Of a stretch of 64,000 nt of DNA, positions 33,616 to 46,175 are shown piece by piece. Within the stretch, counting starts at the first letter, position 1, and every line of letters starts with the position of its first letter. A program made the position numbers and the translations under genes. Source of the DNA: Paraspadella gotoi (taxonomy: Eukaryota; Chaetognatha); assembly GCA_051294375.1 (NCBI GenBank), contig CM119263.1, positions 24,904,688-24,968,687 on the forward strand, read 5' to 3'. The notes under the pieces were generated by a model that was not told where the DNA came from, did no database searches, and was given only the letters and a program-made list of their open reading frames with translations.

Positions 33616-34173
33616 AAATACGGGGTTGACTCTAGATGTTTGATGGGGGAGAAGAGGAGGATGAATATTCATGAGAGGGAAAGATTGGAGCTCAGATGAA
33701 ACCGGCCCCCTTGCGGCAAATGATAAAATGAAGAAACAAGGAGGAAAGAAGAAAGGAAAGAATTTAAAAAAAAAGAAGGAAAGATTTAAGAAAGAAAGAA
33801 GAAAGAAATAAAGAAAGACGTAAATAAAAAAGAGAGAAAATAATTGAAAAAAAAGAAAAGGAAAGAAAAAATATGAAAAAATGAAGAGATACAAAAAAAT
33901 AAAAAATAAAACCGACTAAAAAAAAAAAAAAAAAATTCCGATTCTCCGAGAATTAAAAAACAAACAAAGGCCCGGGGCAAACGAGGGTTATGAGTTCCNN
34001 NNNNNNNNNNNNNNNNNNNNNNNNNNNNNNNNNNNNNNNNNNNNNNNNNNNNNNNNNNNNNNNNNNNNNNNNNNNNNNNNNNNNNNNNNNNNNNNNNNNN
34101 NNNNNNNNGTTGTCGCCCGAATTCAGAATCTGATAACGTCACCTTCAGGTGAATAATAGAGGATCTGACGAAG

Positions 34174-34219
<46 letters not shown>

Positions 34220-35649
34220 AAACTAAAGAAAGATGAGGATTAGATTTCCAAAAAATTCGCGCTCAGATTTAGTGAATTTTTTTTTAAACTAGCATACTTA
34301 TCTTTATAGTTTACAGCGAGTAATAAAGAAAGACATCGCTTAAGAAAAAAAATTATTTAAATTACTTAATTTAAAGTAATTGGACCTTAGAGGTTTTTAT
34401 ATCGTCGTCGCTATTTTTGTTAAAAATTTTTTTTTACTTAAAATTAAATTGTTTTATTTAAGGCATAATCTTTACAAAAATGTTTACCCGAGAAGTCGAC
34501 AACGACGCAACAACAACGACGACGACCCGGTTCGCCCGATAGAGTGTTTTCGCCCATTTAATAAACATCGAAACGATTATCGGCCGATTCCGGAAAGACT
34601 GACTCGACTCGGCGCCGGGAAAGACTCCAAACTCTCCCCTCCTCCGCCTCCGCCGCCCGGCGCCCGGCGCCAAAATATTTATCGGCAATTCTTACCTCGT
34701 AAAAAGCGTGAAGTAGGAACGCACGGCGCCGCTGGATCGTTTAAAACGAGCGAGCGGACCAAACAAAAGACTTTAACTCCTTCTACCGGCTTCTATTCCC
34801 ATCCCCTTTCTCAAGTGCCAGCTCCTTCCAACCCCTTCTCCAATCCCCTACCAACCCAGTTCCTATTTTCTCCCAACCATTCGCTAACCTCTGTTCACTT
34901 CACCCTTCTCCCACATTTTTCCACCTCCTCCCCGTCCGTTAACTCTTCTCCCATCTCCTCTCACCCATTTTCCTAAATCCCATTTCCTCCTTCCGCCTCG
35001 TTCACTTTCTCCCGCCCCCCTTTTCCCCATCACGTTATATGGGCTCCTCAACATCTTAACCACGCCTCGCAGCCCATCATTTGTAAACAAGTTTCTTCTT
35101 TCGGGCCGTTGTTTAACCGCTGGATAACGAGCCCTGCCTCACCCGCGACCTACCCAAACCTTTAACTCTCGACCGAAGGAATTTACGACGGGGCGAAAGG
35201 AAGGTAGGGGTGCAAGGTCTCTAGCACCCCTGGTTGAAAACTTTAAGGCGTGAGGGGGTTTTCTGTCTGTTCCTCCCGGGCACCCCAGGATGAAGCCACC
35301 GTCGTTTGGCTTTGGGGTCACGAGTGAGCGCCCAAAAATTTGCATGAACGATTAACGAAGGGAATTTAGCAAATGTCGATGCTCTTTTGTTCGCAACCGT
35401 TTTGAAAATTTATTCGGAGACGAGGGTTAATCGGTCAGTCTGATTTCGTCTCGCATAATTTAGAATTTTTTAGAAATATTTTTTTTGGGGCTTTGCTATA
35501 AACGAAAGCCGGGCGAAAGTGTTACGGATTTCCAGCCCTTTTCAGAGTCCCTAGGGTCAAATTCATCGACAGCATTCGAGGCAATAAAACGAAAGGCAAT
35601 AACAACTGCAACAATTACAGTTCTGGACTTGGGAAAAGAAAGGGAAAAG

Positions 35650-35655
<6 letters not shown>
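33616..35655 (+). repeat. Segmental duplication, copy 2 (shortened)
   Basis: Second copy of 28130-30790. About 33736-33976 is the reverse complement of 28538-28805. A 110-N gap (33999-34108) follows, then the right arm 34109-35655, which tracks copy 1 but lacks one or two bases every few positions and is about 20 percent shorter. It includes a (GAC)n run at 34174-34216 where copy 1 has a less regular sequence. Confidence 0.88.

Positions 35656-35692
<37 letters not shown>
35652..35692 (+). repeat. (CT)n microsatellite
   Basis: CT array, read directly. Confidence 0.96.
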
Positions 35693-35798
35693 TAATTCTT
35701 CTCCTTTTTTTTCTCCATTTTTTCTACCTTAAAAAAAAACTTGGAACGAGACGACGCAAGGAATTCCTCCATCCTCGATAAGATTTAGACACATTGCC

Positions 35799-35838
<40 letters not shown>

Positions 35839-35886
35839 CTCTCTCTTCTCTCTCTCTCTTCTCTTCTCTCTCTCTCTCTCTCTCTC
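35799..35886 (+). repeat. (CT)n microsatellite, imperfect
   Basis: CT array with slips. Confidence 0.96.
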
Positions 35887-38026
35887 CACCCCACGCGTCC
35901 TCTTGCCCTCGCCAATGGCATAAAAAAAAAAAACACTGGAGAGAGGAGAACCGTTTTTCTTTCAAACGTCGTGCGATGCCTCTGAGGAACCATTTGCATA
36001 ACGACGACTGCGCCCCAAAACATGGAAGGATTTGACGAGATGAGAAAAAAAAAAACTGTCCCACCTAAGAGAAGAGAGAGATGGGGGATGAGGATTGAGG
36101 AGAGAGAGTGCTCGAGATGAGGATGAGATCGGGAGAGATGGCGGGATAAAGAAGGATTAAAAAATAAAATAAAGTACATATATTTATGCGGGGAGATGGG
36201 AACTGGAAAAAATGCTAAACGAAAAAAAGAGTCGCGGCATAATATATTTAATTTTTTCGAGGGCTGACAAATTCGAAACGAGAGAGGAGAGAGAATGATT
36301 GATGATCGTGACGAGTTGAGATGAGTGAGAGATTTAGCGTATGCGTCGAACGTGTCAAGTTATGCGAAGGCGCGAGATTTTAACGCTTCGAACGTTATTC
36401 GCATGAAGATTAGTCGGCAGCGCATACATCCGGGCATTCCTTCAGTCTTTTGACGAGATATGACGCATCGAGAGATAACTAGATCAAAGTTGTTCTCGAT
36501 GGCTCAAAATAGCGAAGTGGCTTGAGAAAAAGGGACACAGCCAGTTTGGAAAAAAGTTCAGTACTTTGGGGTAGGATCGAATGCTCAAATTGTGGGCGCG
36601 GCCAACCGAATGACCAACTGACAAATCGACCAATTTACCATAACTTTTTTACGTCTGTTTCCAAAAAGGAAAATCAAACAATTTTTTTTTTTCGTTTTCT
36701 CTTTTCCCGTGAGTGCCAGTCGTGAATTTAATGGAACAACCGAAAACAAACGACGAACTTTTAAAACTCATAATTTTTTAACAACCTGACTCGTAGGACG
36801 ATTCTTTCAAAACAAATAAAACATTTTTTCCCTCGTAAAAAAACAAAAAAAAAAAAAACAAAAAAAAACAACAAGCAAAAAAAAACAAATCCTCTCCGTT
36901 CTCAGTCCGCTTTTTTTTTTTCCCGGGGCTCCATTTTATTTCCACCTTCTTTCCATCTTCCTTAATCGTGGACCGAATAAAAACTAATTCGTATCCATTA
37001 AAATCGGTCATAAACGGCGCGCGCTTCTCACCGCCACAGCAGTGGCCAGCGGCGCAACCGGGCACGACTGCTGTGACACCACCGTCGCCACCGCTACCGC
37101 CGCCGCGGCCGCCGCCACCGCCACATAAGCCTCGGCGGCAACCACGTCCCACGCCTCCACCGCCGCGATCGAGAGAGCAGAACGGAAACCATCTTGACTC
37201 GAGGTCACGTGACCAAGCTCCCGTACCTCCGACGCCGTAAACCGTCATCGTAAAGACGAGACTCTTTTCCAAGAACACGAGGCCTTCGGGAAGAACGCAA
37301 GTCGGTCGGTCGGTCGCAGTTAAGCGAAATGATTTGCGGTCGGGTAACTGAACGTTGGATTCATCGAGCCAGAAAGTTGTAGGTAATACAAGTAAGTGGA
37401 TGTACTTTAACAATAATGGATTAATTAATGCCTCGCCGCTCCCGCTCGTACACGATCATTAGCTCGAGGGCGCCCGATGGCGAGACAAAAGATCGGGAGC
37501 CTTATTACGGGAAAAATCTATTCGCCGGAATGATTCGCTATGACGGCCGATGGACTCATTTTGAGCTCGAATATTGTAAAAAGCATACTACTGAGCCATC
37601 TAGAATACTGTATTACATTAAGACCTCTTGGTTGAGCGTCGAATGTATCGGCCCGGCCAGGCCGAAATGGCCATTGGCCAATGCTATCGGACCATCCTTC
37701 TTGGCCTCCATTTGCTCCACAATAAAAGGGCTGTAAACGCAGAGTCTTTAATCCGATTGGCTTCGCCCTCGGCCCACCGATCCGTGGCCTCCTTCCACCG
37801 ACCCTCTGCCCTCCAACCTCTCTCCTCTTCATTGTCCGCGTACGGAACAAACGATGGAACCAAAGATGGAACCCAAGACGGAACCACATGGGTCTCCATT
37901 CGATCATTAAGTTACCTCGCTTCTCGGACCCAACGCAAATGGTCTGCGGCTCCCGCTCTTAATCTACCCCATTACAAAAGCCTTTCGCCCTTTTCGCGCT
38001 CTCTCGCTGTAGTCAAGATGGCCCCT

Positions 38027-38029
<3 letters not shown>
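35887..38029. other. Intergenic, no gene accepted
   Basis: A minus-strand open frame at 37413-36778 and plus frames at 37428-38071 have no recognisable motif and overlap each other on opposite strands. A GC-rich Pro/Gly repeat zone lies near 37080-37160. Confidence 0.45.

Positions 38030-38067
<38 letters not shown>
38030..38067 (+). repeat. (CT)n microsatellite
   Basis: CT array, read directly. Confidence 0.96.
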
Positions 38068-38071
<4 letters not shown>

Positions 38072-38223
38072 GAATACTAAGAATACCTATGTTAATCCAA
38101 ATTCTGGCAGGGCATAGCCATGGAAAGCTAACGTAGGGCAGAATAAAAAAGGCTCTCTAGGAATCAACTAACATTCATCATGATAAAAGAGCACGATCAA
38201 ATGAAGTTTGGTGGTGTTAAAAC

Positions 38224-38392
38224 TGTCAACTGGCATCTACGAGAATTAACTGGCGTCAGTGTCCAATGACGTTGGCCGCAATCAACTGGCACCGAACGGA
38301 GTCAACTGGCATCGACCGGAGTCAACTGGTATCGGTCAGAGTAAACTGGCATCGATGAACGACCACAGGCGCCGCACGAGAGGTCAACCGGC
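38224..38392 (+). repeat. 20-bp minisatellite, diverged
   Basis: Units like GAGTCAACTGGCATCGACCG repeat at about 20-22 bp spacing. AACTGGCATCG or a close variant is seen at least five times. Confidence 0.85.
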
Positions 38393-38540
38393 GTCGGCGG
38401 CACCAGCATCATTAGGCGCGCCAATCTTGAGATTTTCTGGAATCTTTAATCCGCGATGAACGATGAGGATAACGAAGAGAAAAATGACGCCGGCAGAGGT
38501 CGATGACTGCGACGACGACGACGACGACGACAGCGACCCT

Positions 38541-38565
38541 NNNNNNNNNNNNNNNNNNNNNNNNN
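38541..38565. other. 25-N gap with matching flanks
   Basis: GACCCT ends the left side and begins the right side, consistent with a small unmerged overlap. Confidence 0.9.
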
Positions 38566-41246
38566 GACCCTCGCTGTTAGTGGCGAAAACTATTGGCGAG
38601 AACTTCATTTCTTTTCTCATTTATATTATTTTAAAAACTGCTTTGTGGGAGGAGAGAGAGAGAGACTGAGAGGCCTCTGGATGAAGAAGGGTGAGATTTT
38701 GGAGAGGACTGTTGTGCTGTTGGAGGAGAGATTACCTTCATTTCACGCCATTTTACGGCCACAACACCAACGTCTTTTCCAAATTTAAATACTTAAACAT
38801 TTTGACCAATTTATTTTGAACATTTTATTGATATTCGAAGGGGCGAGAGTAGGAGGGTTTAATATATTTTTTTTTGGAAGAAAAAAAATCATTATTAACG
38901 CTACAGTATGTGTGTAGAATTAGGGAGAATAATAGCGTGCGTTTGGCCGATATTTTTTACGCCACCTGAGACGTGGCACAAAGCACGTAAAAAGAAAAGA
39001 AAGAAAGTCAAATCTGGAGATCAAATACAACAATGTTATAAAACTTAATTAAGAAAAAAGTGATGCTTTATGCAAAAATTTTTTGGTTGAATACCTGACC
39101 AGGCAGTAAGGTAGGAGGCAGAAACTGAGAGTGAGTAACTACTAAATTGACCGGTAAAAGATCACCGAGTTGGAGGAGGTAGAGAGCATGAGACGAGCGA
39201 GGTAAAGATCAAATAGTTTTTAGAAAGAAGGATTTTCATCCGTAATACTATTTCGCGCACGCCCCTACCCACTTCTGTCTCTTTTCAGCTCTCTGCTTAA
39301 CGTCGGAGAGAGAGAAAAATAAAAATCTTTCCTATGCGTTTTAGAGTCTCGCGCAAAGTCCATGGTTTAGAACATATGATTGACAGCTTCGTCGTAGCTG
39401 ATGAGGACATTAAAATTTCGAATGAGGAAGGTTGTAAAAGACCCGATATGAGGAGGAGAAGGGTCGAAGGATACGGTACGCCATTGAAAGGAAAAATTTT
39501 TTTGCCAGTTTTTAATTAAAATTATCCTAAGAAGTTTTGTGCGATGATCTTAATAGTGATCAGACCCAATTAGCTGTATATCAGTTGTCAGCTTGGTGCA
39601 ACAGTCGAGAGTCAGGACTGAGTACAATTTAGATGGCGAGAGGAAAGTACTACAGAGTGCTTTTTTGAGACGGTGTGTAACTTTTTCTTTATTAGTGATT
39701 TTCTCGCATGTCGACGAATAGTTCCACTCCGGTCACGAAGACTATTGAATTGGCCTTCGATAGAAAGTCGTGCTCTGTGCATATCAGACTCTTCCTACTC
39801 TCTCCTCCTCTCTGCTCTAACTCTATACTACTTTCCTCGTGCACTTCTACTTATCTCTAGCGTCTCTCTTTCTGTACTCTCCTCTCTCATTCATCTCCTC
39901 CCTCTCTCGTCTGCTCGTCTCTCTCTCATCTCACTCTCCTTCCTCTCTCGTTAGCATTCTCTCTCTTACCATCTAAGCTCTGCTCGTCTCTCAACGTTCT
40001 ACACTTTAAAACCATATTTGCACGAGACCAAAAGACAGATCAAATTTCAGCAAAACCATCAACTCCGTATTACTCGATCGGTGAAAATTCGATACATCTT
40101 CGTGTCGTTCGGTTCCAGATAATCGTATAACACAGCTTGAACTCATCTGGCAATCGTTATATTGTTCCAGGATCCTCGGTTGTCTCTCTATCGTGCTCTC
40201 TCTCATGCTCTCTCTTAGCCTCCATCTCACTCCTTCTAATCTCACTCTCTAATCTTACATAACCTTCGTCTGGCTCTTTATCCATCTACTCGTACATCTC
40301 CTGTCATCTAAATCATCTATCTACTTTCTCTCTCTGTCTTCTTTGTCTCTCTCAGCTCGATTGATCATTGTGAAAAAGCGGGCCTTACATCCAGAGCGAG
40401 GACTCGAGAGAGAGGAACAAGAGAAAGAAAAGAGTCACAAGTTTCTCTCTCAAAGGGAAACACGTAAAGTATCGTATCTCTGTTCGAAGTCTTCGTCTCA
40501 GGTCTATTGTTTCGCATATCTGCTCTATAGATGTGCAACAGTTCTCAAGCCATCTCGTCTGAATAAAATGCACGGTTCTGTGTAACTTTGCTCGATCACC
40601 ACTGTCGACGGTCTGATAAGTATTTACCTATGATTTGGCTCACCGTCTTCGTTGATCGGTTTGTGTGCTCCTCTTTGTTGCTGAAAGGCAAATTGTGTCG
40701 ACGGAAAGCGGAAGAGAGTGAACAAATAATACAGAGAAATTTTCAACTAGTCTCACGGCCTCGGCTCCAGAATAAAGCAAGAATATAACGCTCATTCTTC
40801 TCTGACTCAATATCTTGGTATATACTCATATTTAATTTTTTCTTGTGTCTCTTCTCTTCCATTTTCCTGTATATTTTATGCAATGTAAATTTTACACCAT
40901 GTTTCCTCCTCATTCTCCTCTTATTATGGATATAGCCATTTAAATATACGTCTTATGTGGTTAATATGAAGAGCTCTATGAGAAATTTTCCTACTTAATA
41001 ATCGCATAGAATCTCAAATCTATTATCTGACGAATTTTCATAAATTCTTCTTCTCTCTTTGAGAAGGGAGTCGGAGCCGTTTTTGCCATAAAAAAGGGAG
41101 ATTTATGGATTCGAGATTATCGTTTATGGCAAAGTCGAGAGACAGACAGAGAGAGAGAGGAAAGTCGTGGAGACGGGGGACTTGTCTTTAGGATTTCGGA
41201 CGACGATGTCCGGAAGACATGAATCTGCCCTTGAAGCGCGCTCGCT
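38566..41246. other. Intergenic, AT-rich then CT-rich
   Basis: From about 39780 to 40350 the plus strand is rich in CTCTCT and TCATCT units resembling the 31.5-33.0 kb cluster. No gene supported. Confidence 0.5.
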
Positions 41247-41360
41247 NNNNNNNNNNNNNNNNNNNNNNNNNNNNNNNNNNNNNNNNNNNNNNNNNNNNNN
41301 NNNNNNNNNNNNNNNNNNNNNNNNNNNNNNNNNNNNNNNNNNNNNNNNNNNNNNNNNNNN
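41247..41360. other. Assembly gap (114 N)
   Basis: N run, read directly. Confidence 0.99.
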
Positions 41361-42063
41361 CTCATTCTTACTCTTTTTAGCTTCATTTTCTAAGTCTCTA
41401 TCTTAAATTTAAAATTGAAAAAAAAAAATCAAGAGAAAACCTCTTTTAAATGTGAATGTACTGTGAGTACGTACACGTGCATATATGTAAAAACGTATGC
41501 CTAAATTGCTTTAGCAACTCTTAATGACTTAACAAAACTCGTGGCTTCACAACGAACGATAAAAATTAAATTTTGTGCCACCATGATTTTAAAAAGGGAT
41601 AAGCAACCGAGCGAGAAAAGAAAACCGTTCAGAAGGGAACTAAAAATTCTCGCAAGGGAGAGTGATTTTTTTAATATGCAAATTAAGCGAAAAACGTCTG
41701 AAAGAAAGAAGGTAGTAATAAATATGCGAGGGGGAAAAAATGTCCGAACGAGAAAAAAAAAAATTTTAACCAGAGGCTTCGCCGATACAAGAAAGTCATC
41801 TTCAAATCTTTTTAAATATATTAAAAATTTGCCTCTATAATGATATAAGTAAAAAATTTTAAAAAGCATACATACATAATTAAATAATATAGATTAAATA
41901 GTGAAGCCTTTATAAAATATAAAAATAGAAAATAGTAAAACAAATTATTTTGCGAATTTTCATAGCAATTTTTTATTTTAATAATTGATAATTTTTCAAT
42001 ACTTATACTGGAATAGGTCTTTAAAAGAGGCAAGCTAAAAAACTAATTAAAAAGAAAAAAAAA

Positions 42064-42306
42064 AAGTAAACTAAAGCGGAACGACGCAAAAAATTAATTG
42101 GAAATGCAAATAAAAGCAAAAACAATATATCTAAAAAAAGAAATGTTTCTTTTGAGATTTACGTTTTCCTGNNNNNNNNNNNNNNNNNNNNNNNNNAAGT
42201 AAACTAAAGCGGACACGACCCAAAAAATTAATTGGAATGCAAATAAAAGCAAAAACAATATATCTAAAAAAAGAAATGTTTCTTTTGAGATTACGTTTTT
42301 CCTTGT
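42064..42306 (+). repeat. Same 105-bp sequence on both sides of a 25-N gap
   Basis: AAGTAAACTAAAGCGGA... to ...GAGATTTACGTTTTCC occurs before the gap (about 42065-42170) and after it (about 42197-42302) with only three or four differences. The gap (42172-42196) is therefore probably a failed merge of overlapping contig ends. Confidence 0.92.
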
Positions 42307-42354
42307 TCAAATTGTCCACAGTGCATATCTATAAAAATAATTTTATTCAATAAT

Positions 42355-42434
<80 letters not shown>
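42355..42434 (+). repeat. (CT)n then (CA)n microsatellite
   Basis: CT array at 42355-42421 passing into about six CA units. Confidence 0.95.
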
Positions 42435-42582
42435 GAAACTCCCGCGAAAAAGAGGCGACTGTCAAACCGCGAGGAAGTTCTATGTCAATCGTATCGATTT
42501 TCGGATGAAATACAACCGAAACAGAGTTTCGTCAGAGACGCAGTGACATTTATCGGGCCCGAGAATAGAACGGCCCGAGAAT

Positions 42583-42593
42583 GAGAGAGAGAT

Positions 42594-42683
<90 letters not shown>

Positions 42684-42700
42684 AGAGAGAACGAGAGAGA
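42583..42700 (+). repeat. (GA)n microsatellite, imperfect
   Basis: GA array with slips, about 150 bp from the opposite-strand CT array. Confidence 0.95.
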
Positions 42701-42904
42701 ATATCCTGTCGGAATTGGGCGACTTCTCCAGCAAATTATCGATCTAACGCGTTGGCAGGACGGGTTTCGTTTTGCGGCAAACAAGCGAACATCGATATGA
42801 AATTTGAGAAATTTTAAATGGAACGATGCAGATTGTACCAAATATAAATACATCGACAAAATACTAAAAATTAGGAAATTCTCAACTAAAATGTAACACG
42901 CGTT

Positions 42905-42914
42905 NNNNNNNNNN
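42905..42914. other. 10-N gap
   Basis: N run, read directly. Confidence 0.99.
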
Positions 42915-43284
42915 CATTCACTTCGGAGTAGGACAATAGTCATGAAATGATGGGAGCGAAGAGTCAATAGAAAGAAGGAAAAAAAAATCCTTGGAATCTC
43001 AAACTCGACCGCGGGTCAGGTTCCCTCGACCGAAACCGGGGGAGGTCAGCCGTTCATCATTTTCTTCTTGGCACAAACGCCGACTCACCCGATGACAATC
43101 CTCGCCCACTCGTGGAGGACGTCACGTCCTCGCGTCAATTCCATGGGCTTTTGTCTCCTCGTGACCCTGCCTTCTTTTCTCCATTCCCGCGTAGTCCCAT
43201 CGCCCCATCTTCGGTCTTCTCGTCTTTCCGCGATTCCTTCTCTCCATCTCTCTAATCCCATCATATTCTCGTGTTCATTCTCTT

Positions 43285-43415
43285 NNNNNNNNNNNNNNNN
43301 NNNNNNNNNNNNNNNNNNNNNNNNNNNNNNNNNNNNNNNNNNNNNNNNNNNNNNNNNNNNNNNNNNNNNNNNNNNNNNNNNNNNNNNNNNNNNNNNNNNN
43401 NNNNNNNNNNNNNNN
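43285..43415. other. Assembly gap (131 N)
   Basis: N run, read directly. Confidence 0.99.
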
Positions 43416-45697
43416 TTTTTCGTCTTCGAATATTATTCATCAAGTTAACACTTTTTTTTTCAATATTTGAAATTTGGAATTATTTTCTGCAGGGTGAGAA
43501 TCGTTAGTTTTGATCAGATTTACATGGCATGTTTTTTTTTCGTTTCATGTAACAGGGATTTCTCGCCGTTATTTTATTCACATCTGACCTCCCCAATGGG
43601 GAGTCCCCATCCTCCAGATTATATTTTTTTTCTTCGAAACCGATCGAAAACGACGACAACGACGCCGTCGACGACCTCAAAGCTGACGCCGCTTGTTCCT
43701 CTTCAATGTCGACGATTATTATTTCCTCGCCCCCTCCGACGCTGCCGACGCCGCCGACGCCGCCGGTTCGAGCCCCGGCGCCGGAGCTGAATTATAAATC
43801 GGCGCTCTTTTGTTATTCGGGAGAAAAAAAACCCCTCGTCTTCCATCATCGACTCGACACAAATTTTTTTTTTTCCAACTCTCTTTTTCCTCGGCTAAGC
43901 GCTCAAGGTCATTGCGAATAATAGGAGAGAAAAGATTAGATTCGTTCAATTAATCTTTCGTGAAATTATATTTTTAAGTGGCCGAGTTCTAGTTTGAAAC
44001 GTGGAAGCAATTTGTATGAGCATAATTTGCATTTTATAAGCTTATATTCATCATTCAAGAGAGCAGAGCAGAGGGACAAGGAAGTCAGTTCCCTTAGTCC
44101 TTGCGTTGCCCGATGACCGGAGGACAAAAGATTGGTGGAAGGGCGCCACGGGGACGGTGGAGGAAGGAAGAGGGAAAAGAGGAAGAAGAAAGTAAGAAAA
44201 GTAGGAAGAGGAGGAAAGGATAAAATCTCGTTAAAATTGAAAGACAGGGAGAGTGGCAAAAGAGGAAGGGGAAATATGATATGAATATGAAAAAAAAAAA
44301 AGGAAATTGGAGAATCAAAGAACGCGAATAATGAAGCCGCGGTAAAAAACAGATTTATTAACAATCTATTCCCGTTCGTCAATTTAATTTAATTACGTTT
44401 TTCAGAGTAGAAGGGTATAACACTTTTCTGCTCTCTAATTTTTGGTCAATTTCAGACAAAGGGCAGAAGAGAACTCGAGATGATGCATTAAAGAAAAGGA
44501 AAAGTTGAGATGGGTTTTCGTGGCAAAACGGGTTCTGGTAAAAAAAAAGTGATTTGTCTTATTTTTAAGTCGATTTCTCTTCAGACGAACACAAACGCTG
44601 ATATCATCAAGATTTGGCTTCGTTTATCTCTCAAAGCCTTGGGACTTAGAGGAGCCGTTGGCTGCAGCGGCAGCGGCGGCAGCGGATGCGGTTGCCACTT
44701 TCGTGTTGGTGTCGTTTACATGAAAAGGATCAAATCAAATCCGCGCATTTCGTCTTTCCTTTTGAAGACTTCGTAAATCAATGTCGTCGCAAAAAAAAAA
44801 AAGAACTCGCAATGTCGATTAGTAATTCATTTACAATCTTTCAGAAAAAGACACAAAATTTAGGCTCAGTATTAAAGCGAGCTGGTATTTAAATTTTAAC
44901 GGTGTTTTTCTTTTTCTTTTCGCTAATTTTCTTTTTTTTTCCATTTCCTTTCATGAATTGACTCTTAACTCGTTCCCCTTTCTTCCTCTTTCCACCATCC
45001 TTCGTTTTATGATTTTACGCTGTCTCTCCCCCCCCCCGCGGCCCACACCCCCTTTCCCCCAGCAGGCGCCGCCGGGCCCCGCCCACATCCGGCCGATCAG
45101 GGACTTTGCCTTGCATAAATTTCATTCGAGGAGACTCTCTAGAGGAACTGCCTCTTTTCTTTTCTACCTTCCCGCCTGCCCGCCCCACACGCCTTCCCGC
45201 CTCGCTTCCCCCGCCCGCACGGCTCCCGGTTACTGGGAAGGAAAAATATGATTTTTAAGCGCAGCGAAGTGAGAAAAAAAATGAGCGGCGGTAGGAGAAG
45301 TAAGTATATTTTTCGCGGAAACGGCAAAACCGGCAAACGCACGCCAAAAAAAATACTTCTGAAAAATACACCGAAAAGACGCTTAAACAAACTAAACAAG
45401 CATTACTAGTAAAGTGAATTTTCAACCTTAACTTAGTAAAGGTTCATATTCATATTTGCATGCTTTCACAAAGAAATCACTTTAGACTTTCTTCAATGCT
45501 ACTGAATTGTTGATGTTATAAAAGGATTTCGAATAATTCTTTTTTTTTTTTTAGTTTGCGATCTCGAACTGATCTGCCATCTCTTTTTTGAATCTTTTGT
45601 TTATCATTCGATCAACGATCAGCTTCGTAAGAATTAATAGAATTAATATATAAATTCGGTACTAAGTGAACTCTTCTCTCGATCTAGCTTTACCCCC
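43416..45697. other. Intergenic, no gene accepted
   Basis: Low-complexity frames on both strands (Pro/Ala-rich near 43700-43790, purine-rich near 44150-44300). It lies downstream of the orphan exon at 45861 and could hold that gene's later exons, but I could not recognise any. Confidence 0.45.
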
Positions 45698-45726
45698 TCT
45701 TCTCTCTCTCTCTCTCTCTCTTTCTC

Positions 45727-45813
<87 letters not shown>

Positions 45814-45827
45814 TCTCTCTCTCTCTC
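45698..45827 (+). repeat. (CT)n microsatellite beside the orphan exon
   Basis: CT array that begins about 34 nt into the intron after the donor at 45860. Confidence 0.97.
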
Positions 45828-45860
45828 GTCGTCATAGCGACAGGGGATGCTTCTCCTCAC

Positions 45861-46175
45861 CTGCGTGACGTTAGCGTTGGAATCCTGAGCCGCGGGATCC
45901 TTGACGAGTATCTGCTGCTGTCGAACGCCGTCGTCGTCGTCGGCGTCGGGGTCTCCCGCGGCTGCTGCGCCTCCTGCTCCGCCGACGCTGGCACTGCCGA
46001 ATCCGTGCCTCCGGATGTCAGCGACTCGAGAGGCCGGTGTGCCGACGACGTTGACGATCGACTTGTGAACGAAGGCGAAGGCGAGCGAGCCCCTATTTTC
46101 CGGTCGAACGTCGAGGTTGTGGGGAAGAGCGGAGGCGCTCGTCGCCAGGACCAGATTGTCCAGTCGTTCGTACAT
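45861..46175 (-). CDS. First coding exon of an unidentified gene
   Basis: I do not recognise this protein. ATG at 46175 has A at -3 (GCAAAATGT) and opens exactly 105 codons that end at a strong donor, ACGCAG|GTGAGG, phase 0. Codons are GC-rich at third positions, unlike the flanks. The product starts [16 protein letters not shown], has a Gly/Ala stretch (residues 64-73), an acidic run (DADDDDG, about 77-83), and ends in NANVTQ, a possible N-glycosylation site. There is no clear signal peptide. The exon lies about 850 bp beyond the stop of the DEG/ENaC-like gene on the same strand. A chance open frame is possible but less likely given the donor. Confidence 0.45.

Noticed and set aside
37008-37208. 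Ala/Val-rich and Pro-rich ORFs on opposite strands
   Set aside because: Both come from the same GC-rich trinucleotide zone; no independent coding evidence.
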